Shown here in pieces: positions 18,575 through 30,509 of a stretch of 64,000 nucleotides of DNA. Source of the stretch: Dugong dugon (Eukaryota > Chordata > Mammalia > Sirenia > Dugongidae); contig CM057462.1 of assembly GCA_030035585.1 (NCBI GenBank), forward strand, positions 96,493,234-96,557,233, read 5' to 3'. The translations under genes were made by a program, and so were the position numbers. The number at the start of each line of letters is the position of its first letter. Within the stretch, counting starts at the first letter, position 1. The notes beneath the pieces were generated by a model. That model was given only the letters and a program-made list of their open reading frames with translations. It did not search any database and was not told where the DNA came from.

Positions 18575-18840
18575 AAAACCATCTAAGACAAAATCTATAG
18601 AGGCAAAAAGTATATTAGTGGTTGCCTAGGGCTGGGAGAGAGGGTGCAGTGAGGAAGAATGGTCAGTAACTCCCTAATGGGCATGGGGTTTCTTTTTGGG
18701 GTGATGAAAATGTTATAAAATTAGATTGTGGTAATGGTTGCACAACTCTGAATACTAACAAACATTGAATTGTAAACTTTAAATGGGTGAATTATACGGT
18801 ATGTGAATTATATCTTAACAAAATTGTTTTTTAAAAAAGT
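18575..18840 (+). mobile_element. L1M 3' end
   Basis: The old L1 3' UTR signature 'agtggttgcctagggctggg', then 'gtggtaatggttgcacaac' and 'gtgaattatatcttaacaaa'. Confidence 0.82.
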
Positions 18841-18924
18841 GTCTAAAATATTTCAAAGACTAAGAACCATTGCTGTCAAGGATGACCCTCTGACCAGGGT
18901 TTTATTCTGTAATCCCATAATACT

Positions 18925-19130
18925 CGCAGCTATCATGTATTGAGTGCTTACTAGGTGCTCTGCTCTGTACTAGGTGTTTGTATGTTATTAATCCTCACAA
19001 ACTATGAAGTAGGATTATTATCCACACTAAACATGAAACCAACAAATGGTAGAGATTGGATTTGAATCCAATTTCATTCAGCTCCAAAAACTCATATTCT
19101 TTCCATTATGCTACCAGTGCTTCTCAAACT
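18925..19130 (-). mobile_element. MIR
   Basis: The reverse complement of the MIR 3' end, 'tattgagtgcttactaggtg', then 'ttaatcctcacaaactatga' and a tRNA-head-side 'ttccattatgctacca'. Confidence 0.8.
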
Positions 19131-19239
19131 TTTCTAACCAAGTACCCGTATTGGCTAGAAGGATACGACTTTTGAGGGTAATGCAGGGTATCACTGCCTT
19201 CCCATTCTGTGTCTAATCAGTCACTACATTTTATGAGTT

Positions 19240-19665
19240 TTTCTTCCTACTAGCTCCCAGACATCTCCTCTCTATCCGCATCCAATGCAGGCCTTCATTT
19301 CTCATTGGGACTATTACTGTAGTCTCCTAACTGGCAGCCCTGGCTCCAGATCTAACTTTATCTGGATTATCTAATCATATCACTCCTAGACTTGACAGCT
19401 TTTCATGACTCCCAATTACCTACAGAATATAGTGCAAAATCCTCTGCAAAGCTCCTAAGGCCCTTGACAATCTGCTGCACCAGAGCCCTCAAGCCATACA
19501 GGACTACTCCTTCCTGCTTCTGCATGTGCCCCACACAAAGCGCTTGTCTATTTTACCTCTTCTAATACTTTGTAAATATTCAGTGTTGGTGTGTTTTATT
19601 TTACTATTATGCCCCAGTGCCTACTGCTTAGCATGTAAAAGTATCTATTGAAGGAATAAATGTGC
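19240..19665 (+). mobile_element. L2 3' region
   Basis: L2-like 3' UTR: 'gcaaagctcctaaggccctt', 'tctgctgcaccagagccctc' and a 3' end 'tgcctactgcttagcatgta' with 'attgaaggaataaatg'. Confidence 0.72.
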
Positions 19666-19734
19666 CCTGCATTTCCCACTACATTACCTTTTATTCCTTT
19701 TATTTAATAGAAATGCGTCTATTTCCCAAATATC

Positions 19735-20215
19735 TGTTCAATGATACCTAATGCTTATTGAGCATTTACTATGTGCCAGGCACTGTTCTAAGTGTTTAAT
19801 ATGGATTGTCGTGTTACCAGTTGCCGTTGAGTCGATTCTGACTCCTGACGACCCTGTGTATACAGAGTAGAACTGCTCCATAGGGTTTTCAAGGCTGTGA
19901 CCTTTCAGAAGCAGATCACTAGGCCTTTCTTCCAAGGCGCCTCTGGGTGGGTTCAAATCGCCAGACTTTCAGCTATAAGGTCGGACGCTTAACCATTTGT
20001 ACCACCCAGGGACTCCTTAATAAGAATTAACTCATTTAAAATTCATAATAACTCTGTGAGGTCAGTGTTACCATGAACCTGTTTTGCATAAGGGACCTGA
20101 GGCACAGAAAGGGTAAATAACAAGCTGTGTAACCTGAGCAAGTAAATGGCAGATCTACAATTTAAACAAAGCAGTCTGGTTTCAGAGTCTGCACTGCTAA
20201 CACTGTACCATATTG
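19735..20215 (-). mobile_element. MIR split by an AfroSINE
   Basis: The MIR reverse complement runs 19735-19807 ('tgtgccaggcactgttctaa') and resumes at 20017 ('gaggcacagaaagggtaaat', 'tctggtttcagagtctgcac'). The AfroSINE lies between. Confidence 0.85.
19808..20016 (-). mobile_element. AfroSINE inserted in a MIR, with TSD
   Basis: Reverse tail 'gttgagtcgattctgactcc', body 'gctccatagggttttcaagg', 'aaggcgcctctgggtgggtt' and head 'ttgtaccacccagggactcc'. TSD ttaatatggatt (19796-19807) and ttaataagaatt (20017-20028), 10 of 12 matching. Confidence 0.93.
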
Positions 20216-20539
20216 CCTGTGTGTCTGTAAGTGTCTGTCTGTCAAATGAGGGAATGAATAAATAGAACCCTTTGCAACCTCCACAGGAGTAGCATCTCAG
20301 GAGCTCTGAGCCTCTTTAAGGAGGGAAGATAAAAGATACATTAGGAACTGGAATGCACTTAAAAATACCTCATAGGAAAAATGTCATAGGTTTCATTGGG
20401 AATGACTGAAATAGCATGAGAACTTCAGGTACATTACAGGCTGTGTAAGCAATTGTGAATTAGCTGAGGATTATGCTGGCAGGTGGGAGAACCCAGTCTT
20501 AATCCCAGGCTATGTGAACTTGACTGTACCTTGCTGCTA

Positions 20540-20735
20540 TGGAATAAGACCTTCCCACCAAACCATCAACCCATGTAATCTGGGGCACATTTCTTAACTT
20601 TTCTAAGCCTCAGTTTCTTTATCTGTTAAGTAGGGATACAATTATTAGTGCTGTCTTAGGGTTATGTGGACTTAACAAGTTAAACACTTTCAATGAGTTT
20701 TAATGAGTAAAGCACTTAGGACCAAGCAGGATATG
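20540..20735 (+). mobile_element. MIR
   Basis: MIR core and tail: 'aacttttctaagcctcagtt', 'tctttatctgttaagtaggg', 'gagtaaagcacttaggacc'. Confidence 0.75.
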
Positions 20736-21514
20736 AAGGGCTCAAAAAAAAGAAGATTAAGGAAAAAAAAAAAAAAGTTTTTCCCCAGTGGAGGACCAAA
20801 GCTGAGCAGTCAGATGAATGGTTTGTGAATAGTTGCCAGCACCTTTTCTAAACCAGTAGAAGGAGGAAGAGAAAGTGTCCAAATGTAAACAAGTTCTGTT
20901 TTCTTTTCCGCAGGTTTGGGAGTGAAATGTTAGGAAATAGAAGGCCATTGTAGGTACTCACAGAAAGGAAATGTTGGTGATGGGGATGGCAACAAAAATA
21001 AACAAGAACCTCAGAGATTCTCCGCAGCTCATTAAGAGGTGCCTGACCACGTATTTATACTTAGAGATCACCTCTCTTGAGGAATGTAGGCAGCTTTTAA
21101 AATCGGACAGAGCCTTTCTAGCTCAAGGGGATTCTGAATTCTGTTAATATTTTTAAGGGCCCTGTTTTCTCCTTTCCCTCCATTGCCTTTCCCCACCTCC
21201 TTCCCCTCCAGCTACAAACTTTCCCTTACAAACAGCTTTTAAAATGCATGTCCACTTGTAAAATCTCTGAGTTCCTTTTTGTTTATTCTGAGAGGAAAAC
21301 ATTAAGAAATGAAAATAAAAGAAAACAGAGAAATACCCAGTCCCCTTGGCTGCCTGCCAAGAAAAATGTCAAATGCCAGAGGTCTTGCTGAAAGCTGTCC
21401 CACCACATGCTTGAGGGACTGGCCTACCACAAGGTCCACCAGCTCTGAGACAACTCTCCGGGGAAATGTACTCCAAGAGCCTAAACGTCAGAGGGTTTTA
21501 GAGACTCTTCTCCA
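20736..21514. other. Intergenic, no recognised feature
   Basis: Contains an A run near 20,761-20,776. No repeat family or coding signal is recognised. Confidence 0.5.
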
Positions 21515-21996
21515 TGCCTTAGTTTTTTAGTGCTGCTGTAACAGAAATATCACAAAAGGGTGGCTATAACAAACAGAAGTTTATTTTCTCACAATTTTGG
21601 AGGCTAGAAGTCCGAATTCAGGGTACTGGCTCTAGGCGATGGCTTTCTCTCATTCCGGGCTCTGGGGGAAGGTCCATGTCTCTTTTCAGTTTCTGTTCCT
21701 GGATTCTTTGGTGATCATGCGGCACGTATCTTACCCTTTGTTTGTGCTTACTTGTTTCTGTGCCTAATCTGCTCCTCTTATATATCTCAAAAGTGATTGG
21801 CTTAAAACACAGCCTACACTGATACGGCCTTCTTAACATAACAAAGAAAACCTTATTCCCAAATGGGATTACAGCCACAGGTATATGGGTTAAAAAACCA
21901 AACCCATTACTTCCTCGAGTGGATTCTGACTCTTAGCAACTGTAGCTATATGAGTTAGGATTTACAGATATTTTGTGGGGACACAATCCATAATAC
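21515..21996 (-). mobile_element. MaLR-like LTR, interrupted by a SINE tail
   Basis: The start 'agtgctgctgtaacagaaat' and the 'cttatatatctcaaaagtga' stretch match the LTR at 16652. The end 'ggggacacaatccataata' matches as well. A reverse AfroSINE tail fragment sits at about 21889-21953. Confidence 0.75.
21889..21953 (-). mobile_element. AfroSINE tail fragment
   Basis: A short piece, 'aaaccaaacccattacttcc' then 'gattctgactcttagcaac', interrupts the surrounding LTR. Confidence 0.72.
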
Positions 21997-22041
21997 CCAC
22001 CAAGGTCCTACAGACTGACTTGATAAAATATTAAGGCCTTA

Positions 22042-22534
22042 ACCACAACTACCAAGGCCTCCACCAGCCTGAGTCCAGTACAGCTAGATGGTGCCTGGCT
22101 ACCACCACTGACTGCCCTGACCAGGATCACAACAGAGGGTCCTGGACAGAGCTGGAGAAAAACGTAGAACAAAATTATAACTCACAAAAAAAGACCAGAC
22201 TTAAACTGGTGTGACAGAGACTGGAGAAACCCCAAGGGTATGGCCCCTGACACCCTTTTAGCTCAGTAATGAAGTTACTCCCAAGGTTCACCATTAAGCC
22301 AAAGATTAGAGAGCCCCATGAAATAAAACGAGACTAATGGGGCACAACAGTCCAGGGACAAGGACTAGAAGGCAGGAGGGGACAGGAAAGCTGGTAATAG
22401 GGAAGCCAATGTTGAGAAGGGACAGTGTTGACATGTGGGATTGTAACCATTGTCATAAAGTAATATGTGTACTAACTCATTAACGAGAAATTATTTGTTC
22501 TGTAAACCTTCATCTAAAGTGCAATTAAAAAAAA
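22042..22534 (+). mobile_element. L1 3' UTR (5'-truncated), single-module tail, with TSD
   Basis: A perfect 12-bp TSD, attaaggcctta, lies at 22030-22041 and 22535-22546. It shares the 3' UTR with the copy at 15088 but carries the terminal module only once, ending 'catctaaagtgcaatt' with an A run. Confidence 0.93.
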
Positions 22535-22649
22535 ATTAAGGCCTTAGCTCCCAAACCAGTCACCAAACAAGAGCCTGGGATCTCAGGTCACATGCAAAGG
22601 ATTCACAAACGTGAAGGCTTTTATCAGTCCAGGAGGCTATGTATCATGA

Positions 22650-22880
22650 TGGTTTGGTGAAGGCTCTGGGGGCAGAGACCTCAGTTTGGATCTTAGCCCA
22701 GTACCTCATGCCTTGGTGACTAGGAAAATTGCTTGTTCTCACCACACTACTATTTCTTTATCTCTACAATTAGAAATTAAACATTTACTGCCTCACAGGG
22801 TTGTGGTGAGGATTAAATCAAAGCTTCCTGACATGTTGAAGTACCCTGCTTAGTAAATGTTAGTTACCACTATTACTAGT
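22650..22880 (+). mobile_element. MIR
   Basis: 'gaaggctctgggggcagaga' head-core junction, then 'ctcacagggttgtggtgagg' and 'attaaatcaaagc'. Confidence 0.78.
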
Positions 22881-23048
22881 TTTGCTAGCCCTCAACATCT
22901 ACAGGTGGAAACCAACACCTCATATTACAGCCTCTAGCACAGAAGTTTATGAACCATGCCACACTTGGGTTGTTTTCATTATGACCCCACCAGCTCAAAG
23001 GAAGCCTAAAGGAGTAACTTGAATCAAGGATGTGATACACTTATTAAT

Positions 23049-23258
23049 AACTTCTTCCAGTTGCCTTTGAGTGGATTCCTACTCATGGTGACCCCATGTG
23101 TCTTAGAGTAGAACTGTGGTCTATAGGGTTTTCAATGATTGATGTTTTGGAACTAGATTGCCAGGCCTTCTTCTGAGGCACCTCTAGGGGGATTCAAACC
23201 ACCAACTTTTTGATTAGTAGTCAAGCACATTAACCGTCTGCACCACCCAGGGACTCCC
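23049..23258 (-). mobile_element. AfroSINE
   Basis: Reverse tail 'gagtggattcctactcatgg', body 'tctatagggttttcaatgat', 'gaggcacctctaggggga', head 'tgcaccacccagggactcc'. Confidence 0.92.
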
Positions 23259-23264
23259 AGTTAC

Positions 23265-23450
23265 CAATAACAGTACCCACATATTTTGAGCACCTAATAC
23301 ATTAGCTCATTTATTCATCACAGCCACCCCACAGGAGTATCATTAGTCCTAATTTATAGATATAGAAACTGAGGCCTCAAAGGCTTACCTGCCTAGTAAG
23401 TCGTAGAACTGGGATTTATTCTCAGGTTTATCAAACTTCAAACTTTCTCA
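23265..23450 (-). mobile_element. MIR
   Basis: Reverse MIR: 'attttgagcacctaatacat', 'gaaactgaggcctcaaaggc', 'actgggatttattctcagg'. Confidence 0.75.
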
Positions 23451-23478
23451 TCTTTCATCTCCACTGTAAGGACTTGGA

Positions 23479-23694
23479 AGGAGCCCCGGTGGCACAATGG
23501 TTAAGTGCTCGGCTGCTAACCGAAAGGTCGGCTGTCTGAACCCACCCAGTGGCTCCACGGGAGAAAAGACTTGGCGATCTGCTCCCGTAAAGATTGCAGT
23601 CTAGGAAACCCTATGGGACAGATCTACGCTGTCATATAGGGTCTGTATGAGTTGGAATTGACTTGACAACACGTGACGGCACACAGCAACGACA
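23479..23694 (+). mobile_element. AfroSINE with TSD
   Basis: Head 'ggagccccggtggcacaatg', B-box 'ggctgtctgaaccca', body 'aggaaaccctatgggacaga', tail 'gtctgtatgagttggaattg'. TSD taaggacttgga (23467-23478) and taaagtcttgga (23695-23706), 10 of 12 matching. Confidence 0.93.
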
Positions 23695-23699
23695 TAAAG

Positions 23700-24055
23700 T
23701 CTTGGAGCTGAAAGCTTTAGATTGACAATGTATCTAGAAAGTTTCAATATTTTTGCTGAACATGAACTTGTGGCAAGAGCTCAGAAAATAATTCCTCTCA
23801 GCAGCCTTCCACCTGAGCTCAAGATCAGAATTCTCCTTAAGCACATTTCTCATAGGCACATGCTTAGTTTGAAGAGATTGTAAGCAAGGCTCATTTTAGT
23901 CATGTATCAGAAAAAAACCAAAACACAGGCTGATACCCTAAAGCAGTCTAGTCTAGCCACACTTGGTAATGAACACCTATGAAGAGGGTGGAGTTTGCAG
24001 GGAATCCTGAGACAGGCAGAGTACTGAAGCAAAGCCAGAATGTACCCAAATATCC
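23700..24055. other. Intergenic, no recognised feature
   Basis: No repeat or coding signal is recognised. Confidence 0.45.
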
Positions 24056-24059
24056 CTGT

Positions 24060-24800
24060 GGCAGAATATATTTTCCAAGATTGAACACAACAAGATCTTT
24101 CATCCCACATGCTCTTCTGCAATGTGATCTTGCATCAAGAGGTAGAGTCTAATTCCCTTACTTTTAACCTGGGCTAGTCTTAATGACTTGCATGACCAAC
24201 AGAATATGTTGTGAGTGAAATTCTGGGTCTTCTGAGGTGAGGTCATAAGAATCATTTCATAGTTTCTGCTTGAGTTTCTTTGAACCTCTCACACTTGAGA
24301 TACTTGAGAAAAGCCTAAGCCTTTAGAAGAAGGAAGAGAAATCATATGTGGGAACTCTAGGTGACAGCCCCACCTAAGCTCCCAGCCAACAGCCAGCATC
24401 AGTTGTCAGCCTTGTGAATGAGCTATCCTGGATGTCCAGCCTACTCAAGCTTTCAGAGGACAGTAGCCACAGCCAGGACCAGCCACATAATTTACGGGAC
24501 CCAGTGCAAAATGATAATTCAGGGTCGCTTGTTCAGAAAGTATTAAGAGTTTCAAGATAGCAACAGCAGAGCATTGAACCAAGCATAGGGCCGTTGTAAA
24601 CACGGGGCCCTGTGTGACTGAATAATCACATGACATAAGTCAACCCTGGCCCTAGCAGACTTCTAGCTGCAACTAGTTGAGACCCCAAGTAAGGCCATGG
24701 CAGCTGATCCCAGTCAACCCACTGGACTGTAAGACACAATGAAAAGTTGTTAAGTCACTAAATTTTGGGGTGGTTTATTATGCAAAAATAGATAACCAGA
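24060..24800 (+). mobile_element. MLT1-like MaLR LTR, split by a DNA element
   Basis: 'aatgtgatcttgcatcaag' and 'gaatgagctatcctggatgt' resemble the MLT1 body, and the end 'gttgttaagtcactaaattt' with 'ggtggtttattatgc' is the usual MLT1 3' part. About 180 bp of unrelated sequence interrupts it. Confidence 0.65.
24475..24655. mobile_element. hAT-like non-autonomous DNA element
   Basis: Roughly 180 bp with related ends (caggaccagcc on the left, ggccctag on the right) and the internal sequence 'gggacccagtgcaaaatgat', familiar from mammalian hAT-derived short elements. It interrupts the MLT1-like LTR. The family name is not assigned. Confidence 0.55.
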
Positions 24801-25589
24801 ACACCCCCACAAAATAGCTGCAGGCAGTCCTAACTAGAAAAGTGCTAAAAGCAGCAAGTCTATGAAAGGACCCCCTGCTCAAATTCACACAAAGAAGTTT
24901 ATTTTGTGCAATGAAACACATAAACCCCAGATTCAAGAGTAAAGCTTCCCTTGGGATCAGAGAGCTTTCTTTCTCATTTGGGCAGAAACTGAGAGAAGGC
25001 AGGCTTTATACCTGTCTCAGAAACAGCTGACGGAAGAGGACTTAAATTGTTAAAAGTCAAACAAAATGTGAATGAAGTTGTACTGTGCAATAAGATTTAT
25101 TGCAGCCACAGAAAAAAGTTAAAAATGAGGGAGTTGAACCACTTTGATTATCTCTGTAAGGCATCATGGAGGAAGAGAAAGGTTCCTGGGGATACATAAA
25201 TAGTCTGATTTTCTAAAAAGTGAAGAAAGGTGGATTTTACAACTTACAGCTTAGTGACTTCAGTGTGTATCCTGGGCTCTATTCTGGAACAGCACGTTAA
25301 AGAAATAGTTTGTGAATTACTGAAAGAGGAAGAATGGGTCACTAGGATCCCACACCAGTTCATGAGGAATGAATCAAGTTAGACACAAGGAGTTGGCACC
25401 TAGTACGTACGCAAACAATTCTTACTCTATGATTTAGTCTTATTTCTTTTTTCTATTTTGACAGTTACTGCACATTTTGTAAGGAACTCAAGGCATTTAG
25501 CAAAGCATTGCATGAATTCCTTGAGGAAAAGAGAGAGAAATGTGGGCCACAGAAGAGTAGAGTTAGGTGATTTGTAACTGACTCAACAA
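24801..25589. other. Intergenic, no recognised feature
   Basis: No repeat family or coding pattern is recognised. Confidence 0.45.
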
Positions 25590-25760
25590 AGTCAGACCAT
25601 CTTGGCCTCTATACCATGGTGAAATAAAACATGGATTTAGATACTATCACTCTGCTATCAACTAACTGTAAGACCTTGAACAAGTTACATAACCTCTCTC
25701 AAGTTCAGTGTCCTTGCCTGCAGATAGGGGCTAACAACCTATATGGGATAGGCATGAAGT
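25590..25760 (+). mobile_element. MIR
   Basis: MIR core 'aactgtaagaccttgaacaa' and 'gttacataacctctctcaag'. Confidence 0.72.
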
Positions 25761-26873
25761 AGCTAAACAAAAAACCCCAGGTCAGTAGACTGCATTCAGT
25801 CCCCAGAGAACCAGGCAGGTGGTTCCTCTGCCAGAGAAGCGATTACAGGGAGAGACAGGAAACAACCAAAGAGGAAAAGAGGAGGGTCTTCCGGTCAGAA
25901 CTCTTTTTCAGCAGACTGAAGCCACAGAAATCCCTAACAGCCTGTCCTTCCACCACACTGCGGAGAAGAGTTACTGGCATTCTAGGGCCTACGGAGGGAT
26001 TTTGACTCGAGGGAGAATCATGGCTCCTGTGGGTCTGTTTCATAACAATTAGGTACAGAAACAAAACATAAGAATAATATAAATTCAGTAACAGAAATAC
26101 ATAATTCAGAGAAAGTCCATCCTTGAAGGATCCAACTTGGCAGCTCCAGTGACTAAGAGCTTTGAGAAGTTGGCAGATCAGCACTAAAACAGAAAAACAA
26201 TCCAAGACAACCCAGGAAGCCTGACACAGGGCAGCCAGGGGAGCCCTGTGACCTGGGTCTCACATTCAAAGCCCTCAAATTTAGACTTTTGACATTGTCT
26301 CCAAATGAGGTTATGTTTGTCCGTCCTAGATATATACTTACAGAATTGAAAGAAGATTATGTTCATTATCCAACTTTAAACTCGTGTCCCATTACTGGAC
26401 CAAACCAGCTGTAATATGTTATCAATTAATATTTTTAATAATTCAAATGGTATTATAATTATTTGGTGACTAGCCAAATACATTGTTTTTATTATATGTT
26501 AACAAAACTGTTACTAAAAACCACTTATTGTAAGCTTTACCACAATTTTGTAGCCCTATTTTAACATTTAAAAATATATATATATATCAAGATCCTCAAA
26601 AAGCATGCATGCTCTGGGAGCCTATGAGAGAAGGTAGGTGAAAGCCAGATTCAGAACCATGACAGTCAAAGAAGATGATTCAGGCCAGAACAGCATAAAT
26701 GCCACCCCTAGGTAAATTTATCCAGAATCAGAGGTTCTGGCCCTCACTTTATGAGTGATCATTTGGGTGCTTGGAAACTCTTACTATACAGATGTTAGTT
26801 TTCACCTGTTAAAAAATAATCAAAACTCACCAGAATTTGAACATTATTCTGAGTAATTGTTCTATACACGTAT
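25761..26873. other. Intergenic, no recognised feature
   Basis: Contains an AT dinucleotide run near 26,573-26,586. Open frames at 25819-26205 have no recognisable relatives. Confidence 0.45.
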
Positions 26874-27045
26874 AAAACCAAACCCATTGCTGTTGAGTCG
26901 ATTTCGACTCACCGGGACACTATAGCGACTCTACTGGACAAGAGTAGAACTGCTCCATAGGGTTTCCAAGGATTGGCTGGTGGATTCAAACTGCTAACCT
27001 TTTGGTTAGCAGCCGAACGTGTAACGGTTGCGCAACCAGGGCTCC
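26874..27045 (-). mobile_element. AfroSINE
   Basis: Reverse tail 'gttgagtcgatttcgactca', body 'ctgctccatagggtttccaa', head 'ggttgcgcaaccagggctcc'. Flanks tatacacgtat and tatatacatat suggest a TSD. Confidence 0.93.
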
Positions 27046-28430
27046 TATATACATATAGGGAGGCCCTTTTTATTCCAGAAAAAGCAAATGGCTCTCGAAG
27101 AAGCTAGGTACAATGGGGTTTATAAAGAGAAGAGGAGGGAGAAATACAGAAGATCAACCATTGGCTAATCTAATTGATTGAACCCTGCCCTCCTCGTCTG
27201 CTGAGATGAACTGATATCAGTTTCCTTCTGGCCTGGCTGCTAATAATTTGGCCCTCCATCCACCTGCAGCCAAGAGTCTTTTTGAGATTTAAATCAGGAG
27301 GTAATGGTTTGTTGACTACTCTTTTCTAGCAGGATAAGACAAATCTACATTGCTGTAGAGCAGATTCTGGCAGGCATTTTATGGTTAATATTAGGTTTTG
27401 TGGATAAGAGAAACCTTAAAATCAAAGTAAGATGTCTATTTAATTTTCCTCTTCAACACACCTTTTAAAAAGGGGAGGATGTTGGACTTAATTTTCCTTC
27501 TTTAACATTTTTATGCAGCTGTTAATACCTGAGTCTAGAAAGATGGTCCTGAATTCCTATGCAAAACCTTTGGGGCCAGAGGTTTTTAGAATTCAGAGTT
27601 TTTCAGATTTTAGAACGACAATATGTGCATATAAAGTACATTATCTAACACCCCAGCGGGGTCTACAGCAGACCCGTAGTCATAATCAAACTTAGTATTT
27701 CTGAGGCGAAACGTATGAATAGTCATCTAAATGGGAAACAAAAACTATAAATAGCCGCATAATATGTGGGCTCACAGTGCAGGTTTTGCCACCAAATGAA
27801 TTCAGGTCAGGTTAGGTCTTGTCAGGGAACAAGTCACAAAAAAAAAAAATTCAATTTTTAGAACTTTTAGAAAGATTTCTAAGTTATGTAGTTAACTCCA
27901 GTACCACTCTGAAGGTACATCTTCGTATGGAATGCAATTTATTACGTATCTAAATATATGTAGATATAAATTTGTTAAGTGCCTTGCCTTTTGCTTTTTC
28001 TTCACTAATCATTTTTGTGTTTTTTGTTCTTATAAAGTCCCAAGGTAAAAGAGCATCAGATATGGAAAAAGAAAGGTAACTGGTAATTGCAAAACTAGTT
28101 TTATATACGCAATGATACCACATTAATTTTAAATACCCAAACACAAGTCCTGGAGCTACCACTTACTTGTTTATAACCTGAAATTTAATTGTTGTGTTTT
28201 GAGATATACCCAAAGAATTATACACTGCATTAAAACTTGAGTCAAACAAAGGTGCTGGGTTAAAAATGTTCTGATACATCCCTCCCCATTTAAGACTCTC
28301 ACAAGGTTTGTTAGCTTCCTTTTAAATTTCTACTTCCCAGATTCCCACAGAGGTTGGCAGCTTTTCTTGAGTTTATTAGGCATTTGTATCTCCCCCAAAA
28401 CCTGTTCCTGTCTGAGAGAGTCCTTTTAGA
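27046..28430. other. Intergenic, no recognised feature
   Basis: AT-rich, no repeat family or exon is recognised. An A run lies at 27,838-27,849. Confidence 0.45.
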
Positions 28431-28439
28431 ATATAGGGG

Positions 28440-28555
28440 TAGGCAGTGGCCTGGAGGGTGGACAAAAAGGGAATGTGTGGCGGGGGTGGGTGGGTGGGGG
28501 GTTCTGGGGTGGGGAGGTGGGGGTGAGGTGGGGGGGTGATTAGGCGAGGAGGTAG
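28440..28555 (+). repeat. G-rich low-complexity tract
   Basis: Repeated runs of three or more G (ggcgggggtgggtgggtgggg and similar) span about 100 bp on the plus strand. This is compatible with G-quadruplex formation. Confidence 0.85.
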
Positions 28556-28559
28556 TTAG

Positions 28560-29084
28560 GTAGAAAGTAGAAAATAGGGAGGAAAGTGTCAGGTCCGATT
28601 TCCTGTCCTTCTCCTGGAACCTAACCACCTTTCTTTCCTTAGGACTGCATTCTCTCAACACCGCTTCCCTTTTGTCTTCCAGAGTTAGATCCATTTTCTC
28701 ACAGCCTGCCTCTGCTACATTCCAGGATAACTTCTTTTAACCAGGACCTTCTTCCCTAGGAATTGGCATCCTGCCTGGAGAGAGTAAAGCCTCAAAGGTA
28801 GAGGATGCTTAGTCCTGAACTTGGTCTTTTTCCTTGTGGAAGAGCATCTGAGGACAAAGTGTGGAAGACAAGAGGAAAAAAAAAAAAAAAAAAATCTTGT
28901 CATATCGCTCTGGTGTTGCAATCCCTGCAATCTTGACTATTTAACATATTTTAGAACCGGCAATTATCACCAATATCTTAGGAGACTAAACAGAATCCTA
29001 GTAGGAAAATCCCAGTGAGTTTACCCAACAGGTAAATCCCCAGTCTCTTTGGCTGTCTTCATTAATCTATATGGATAAAGAGCA
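28560..29084. other. Intergenic, no recognised feature
   Basis: An A run of about 19 lies at 28,876-28,894. No repeat family is identified around it. Confidence 0.45.
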
Positions 29085-29250
29085 TGAGTGTTGAAAACAG
29101 ACTGGGATACCTTGGAGTAGATAGTTAGCCTCTTTGAGCCTTAGTGTTCTCATCTATAAAATGTGGATTTAAAGTACCTACTGCCAGTGAATCTATGAGT
29201 AGCAGAGATAAAGAATGTAGCGTGCCTAATGCAGTGGTGGAGCCTATTAG
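29085..29250 (+). mobile_element. MIR
   Basis: 'gttagcctctttgagcctta' with 'gtgttctcatctataaaatg' match the MIR core. Confidence 0.72.
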
Positions 29251-29261
29251 GTACCTACTAA

Positions 29262-29347
29262 AGGCTGTTGTTGTTGCGGTAAAGTCAACTCCGACTCACA
29301 GCAACCTCATGCGCAACAGAATGAAAAGCTGCCCAGTCCTGTGCCAT
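29262..29347 (-). mobile_element. RTE-type 3' end fragment
   Basis: 'gttgttgttgcggtaaagtc', 'aactccgactcacagcaacc' and 'gctgcccagtcctgtgccat' are the reverse complement of the RTE/SINE 3' terminus also seen at 31089 and 48186. Confidence 0.75.
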
Positions 29348-29368
29348 TGATTAAAAATTGAATCACAT

Positions 29369-29704
29369 ATTGCCCTGAGATAATCTTTAAACCTTAAACC
29401 AAAAAAATTCCCTGAAGTACTTCATAAAGTAATAGCTTAAGTAGTAAAAAAAAGTCTACCTTGAGCATTATACTCTTTTAAGAACTATCTAAATGGGATC
29501 AGATTGATGACAACAACTTGGAAGATTAATGGGAACCTTAGAGGGCAGTGAGTTTATGTTAATGGGGATGGAACAACTCAGAAAAGGAGGGTGAAAATGG
29601 TTGCAAACGTGAAGAATGTTATCAGTGCTGCTGAATTGTACATGTAGGAACTGTTGAACTGGTGTATGTTTTGCTATGTATAGTCTCAACAGCAAAAGAA
29701 AAAG
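29369..29704 (+). mobile_element. L1 3' end (5'-truncated), other subfamily, with 14-bp TSD
   Basis: A perfect TSD, aaattgaatcacat, lies at 29355-29368 and 29705-29718. The 336-bp insert ends 'gtatgttttgctatgtatag' plus an A-rich tail. It is a different 3' end from the 22042 copy. Confidence 0.9.
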
Positions 29705-29779
29705 AAATTGAATCACATCCTCTTTCTTTCAGTGGGTCCCTTTTGTCCCTGAATGAAAGTCAAAAACTCCTTAACATGG

Positions 29780-30150
29780 CTTGTTGTTAGTTGCTGTCAA
29801 GTGGGTACAGATTCACAGTGACCCCATGTACAACAGAACAAAACATTGTCTGGTCCTGTGCCATCTTCATGATCATTGGTATGCTGGAATTCATTGTCGA
29901 GTGCCTTCCAACCTAGGGGGCTCATCTTCCAGAACTATATTGGACAGTATTCTATTGTGATCCGTAGGGTTTTCAATGGCCAATTTTTAGAAGTAGGTCT
30001 CCAGGCCTTTCTTTTTAGTCTATCTTAGTTTGGAAGCTCTGCTGAAACCTGTCCCCCATGGTTGACCCTGCTGGTATTTGAAACACTGGTGGCATAGCTT
30101 CCAGCATCATCGCAACACGCAAGCCACCACAGTATGAAAAACTGACAGAT
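29780..30150 (-). mobile_element. RTE-clade LINE 3' end
   Basis: 'ttgttgttagttgctgtcaa', 'ggccaatttttagaagtagg', 'gctctgctgaaacctgtccc' and 'ccctgctggtatttgaaaca' are the reverse complement of the repeat at 42390-42840. Confidence 0.78.
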
Positions 30151-30509
30151 GAGCGGTATTAATAAATGCTAGCTTCTGCCCTTGCATCTTACTTTAGGAA
30201 TCTGTGGCACCAGCAAATTGATGGAGAAGTTATGGAAGGCAGACAAGGGAAGAGAGGGGGTCTGAGACCCCTGAAAAGCTAGACCTGCAGAAAAAAGTGA
30301 TAGATATATTTTTTTAGATATGAAAGCTGTTGCAGGGGGAGAAAAGGACAATTTACTAGAATCTAGTTATTGCCCCAGTTTGACACTCCAGACCCATGTC
30401 TTGCCTTAATCTCATTTCTACCGCCTTCATGACTCTTCTGACAGGAGTATGCCGTAGCAGTAGTATATCATCTCTGTGACTTTCCCCGAAAGCACTGAAG
30501 CATGAGGTC

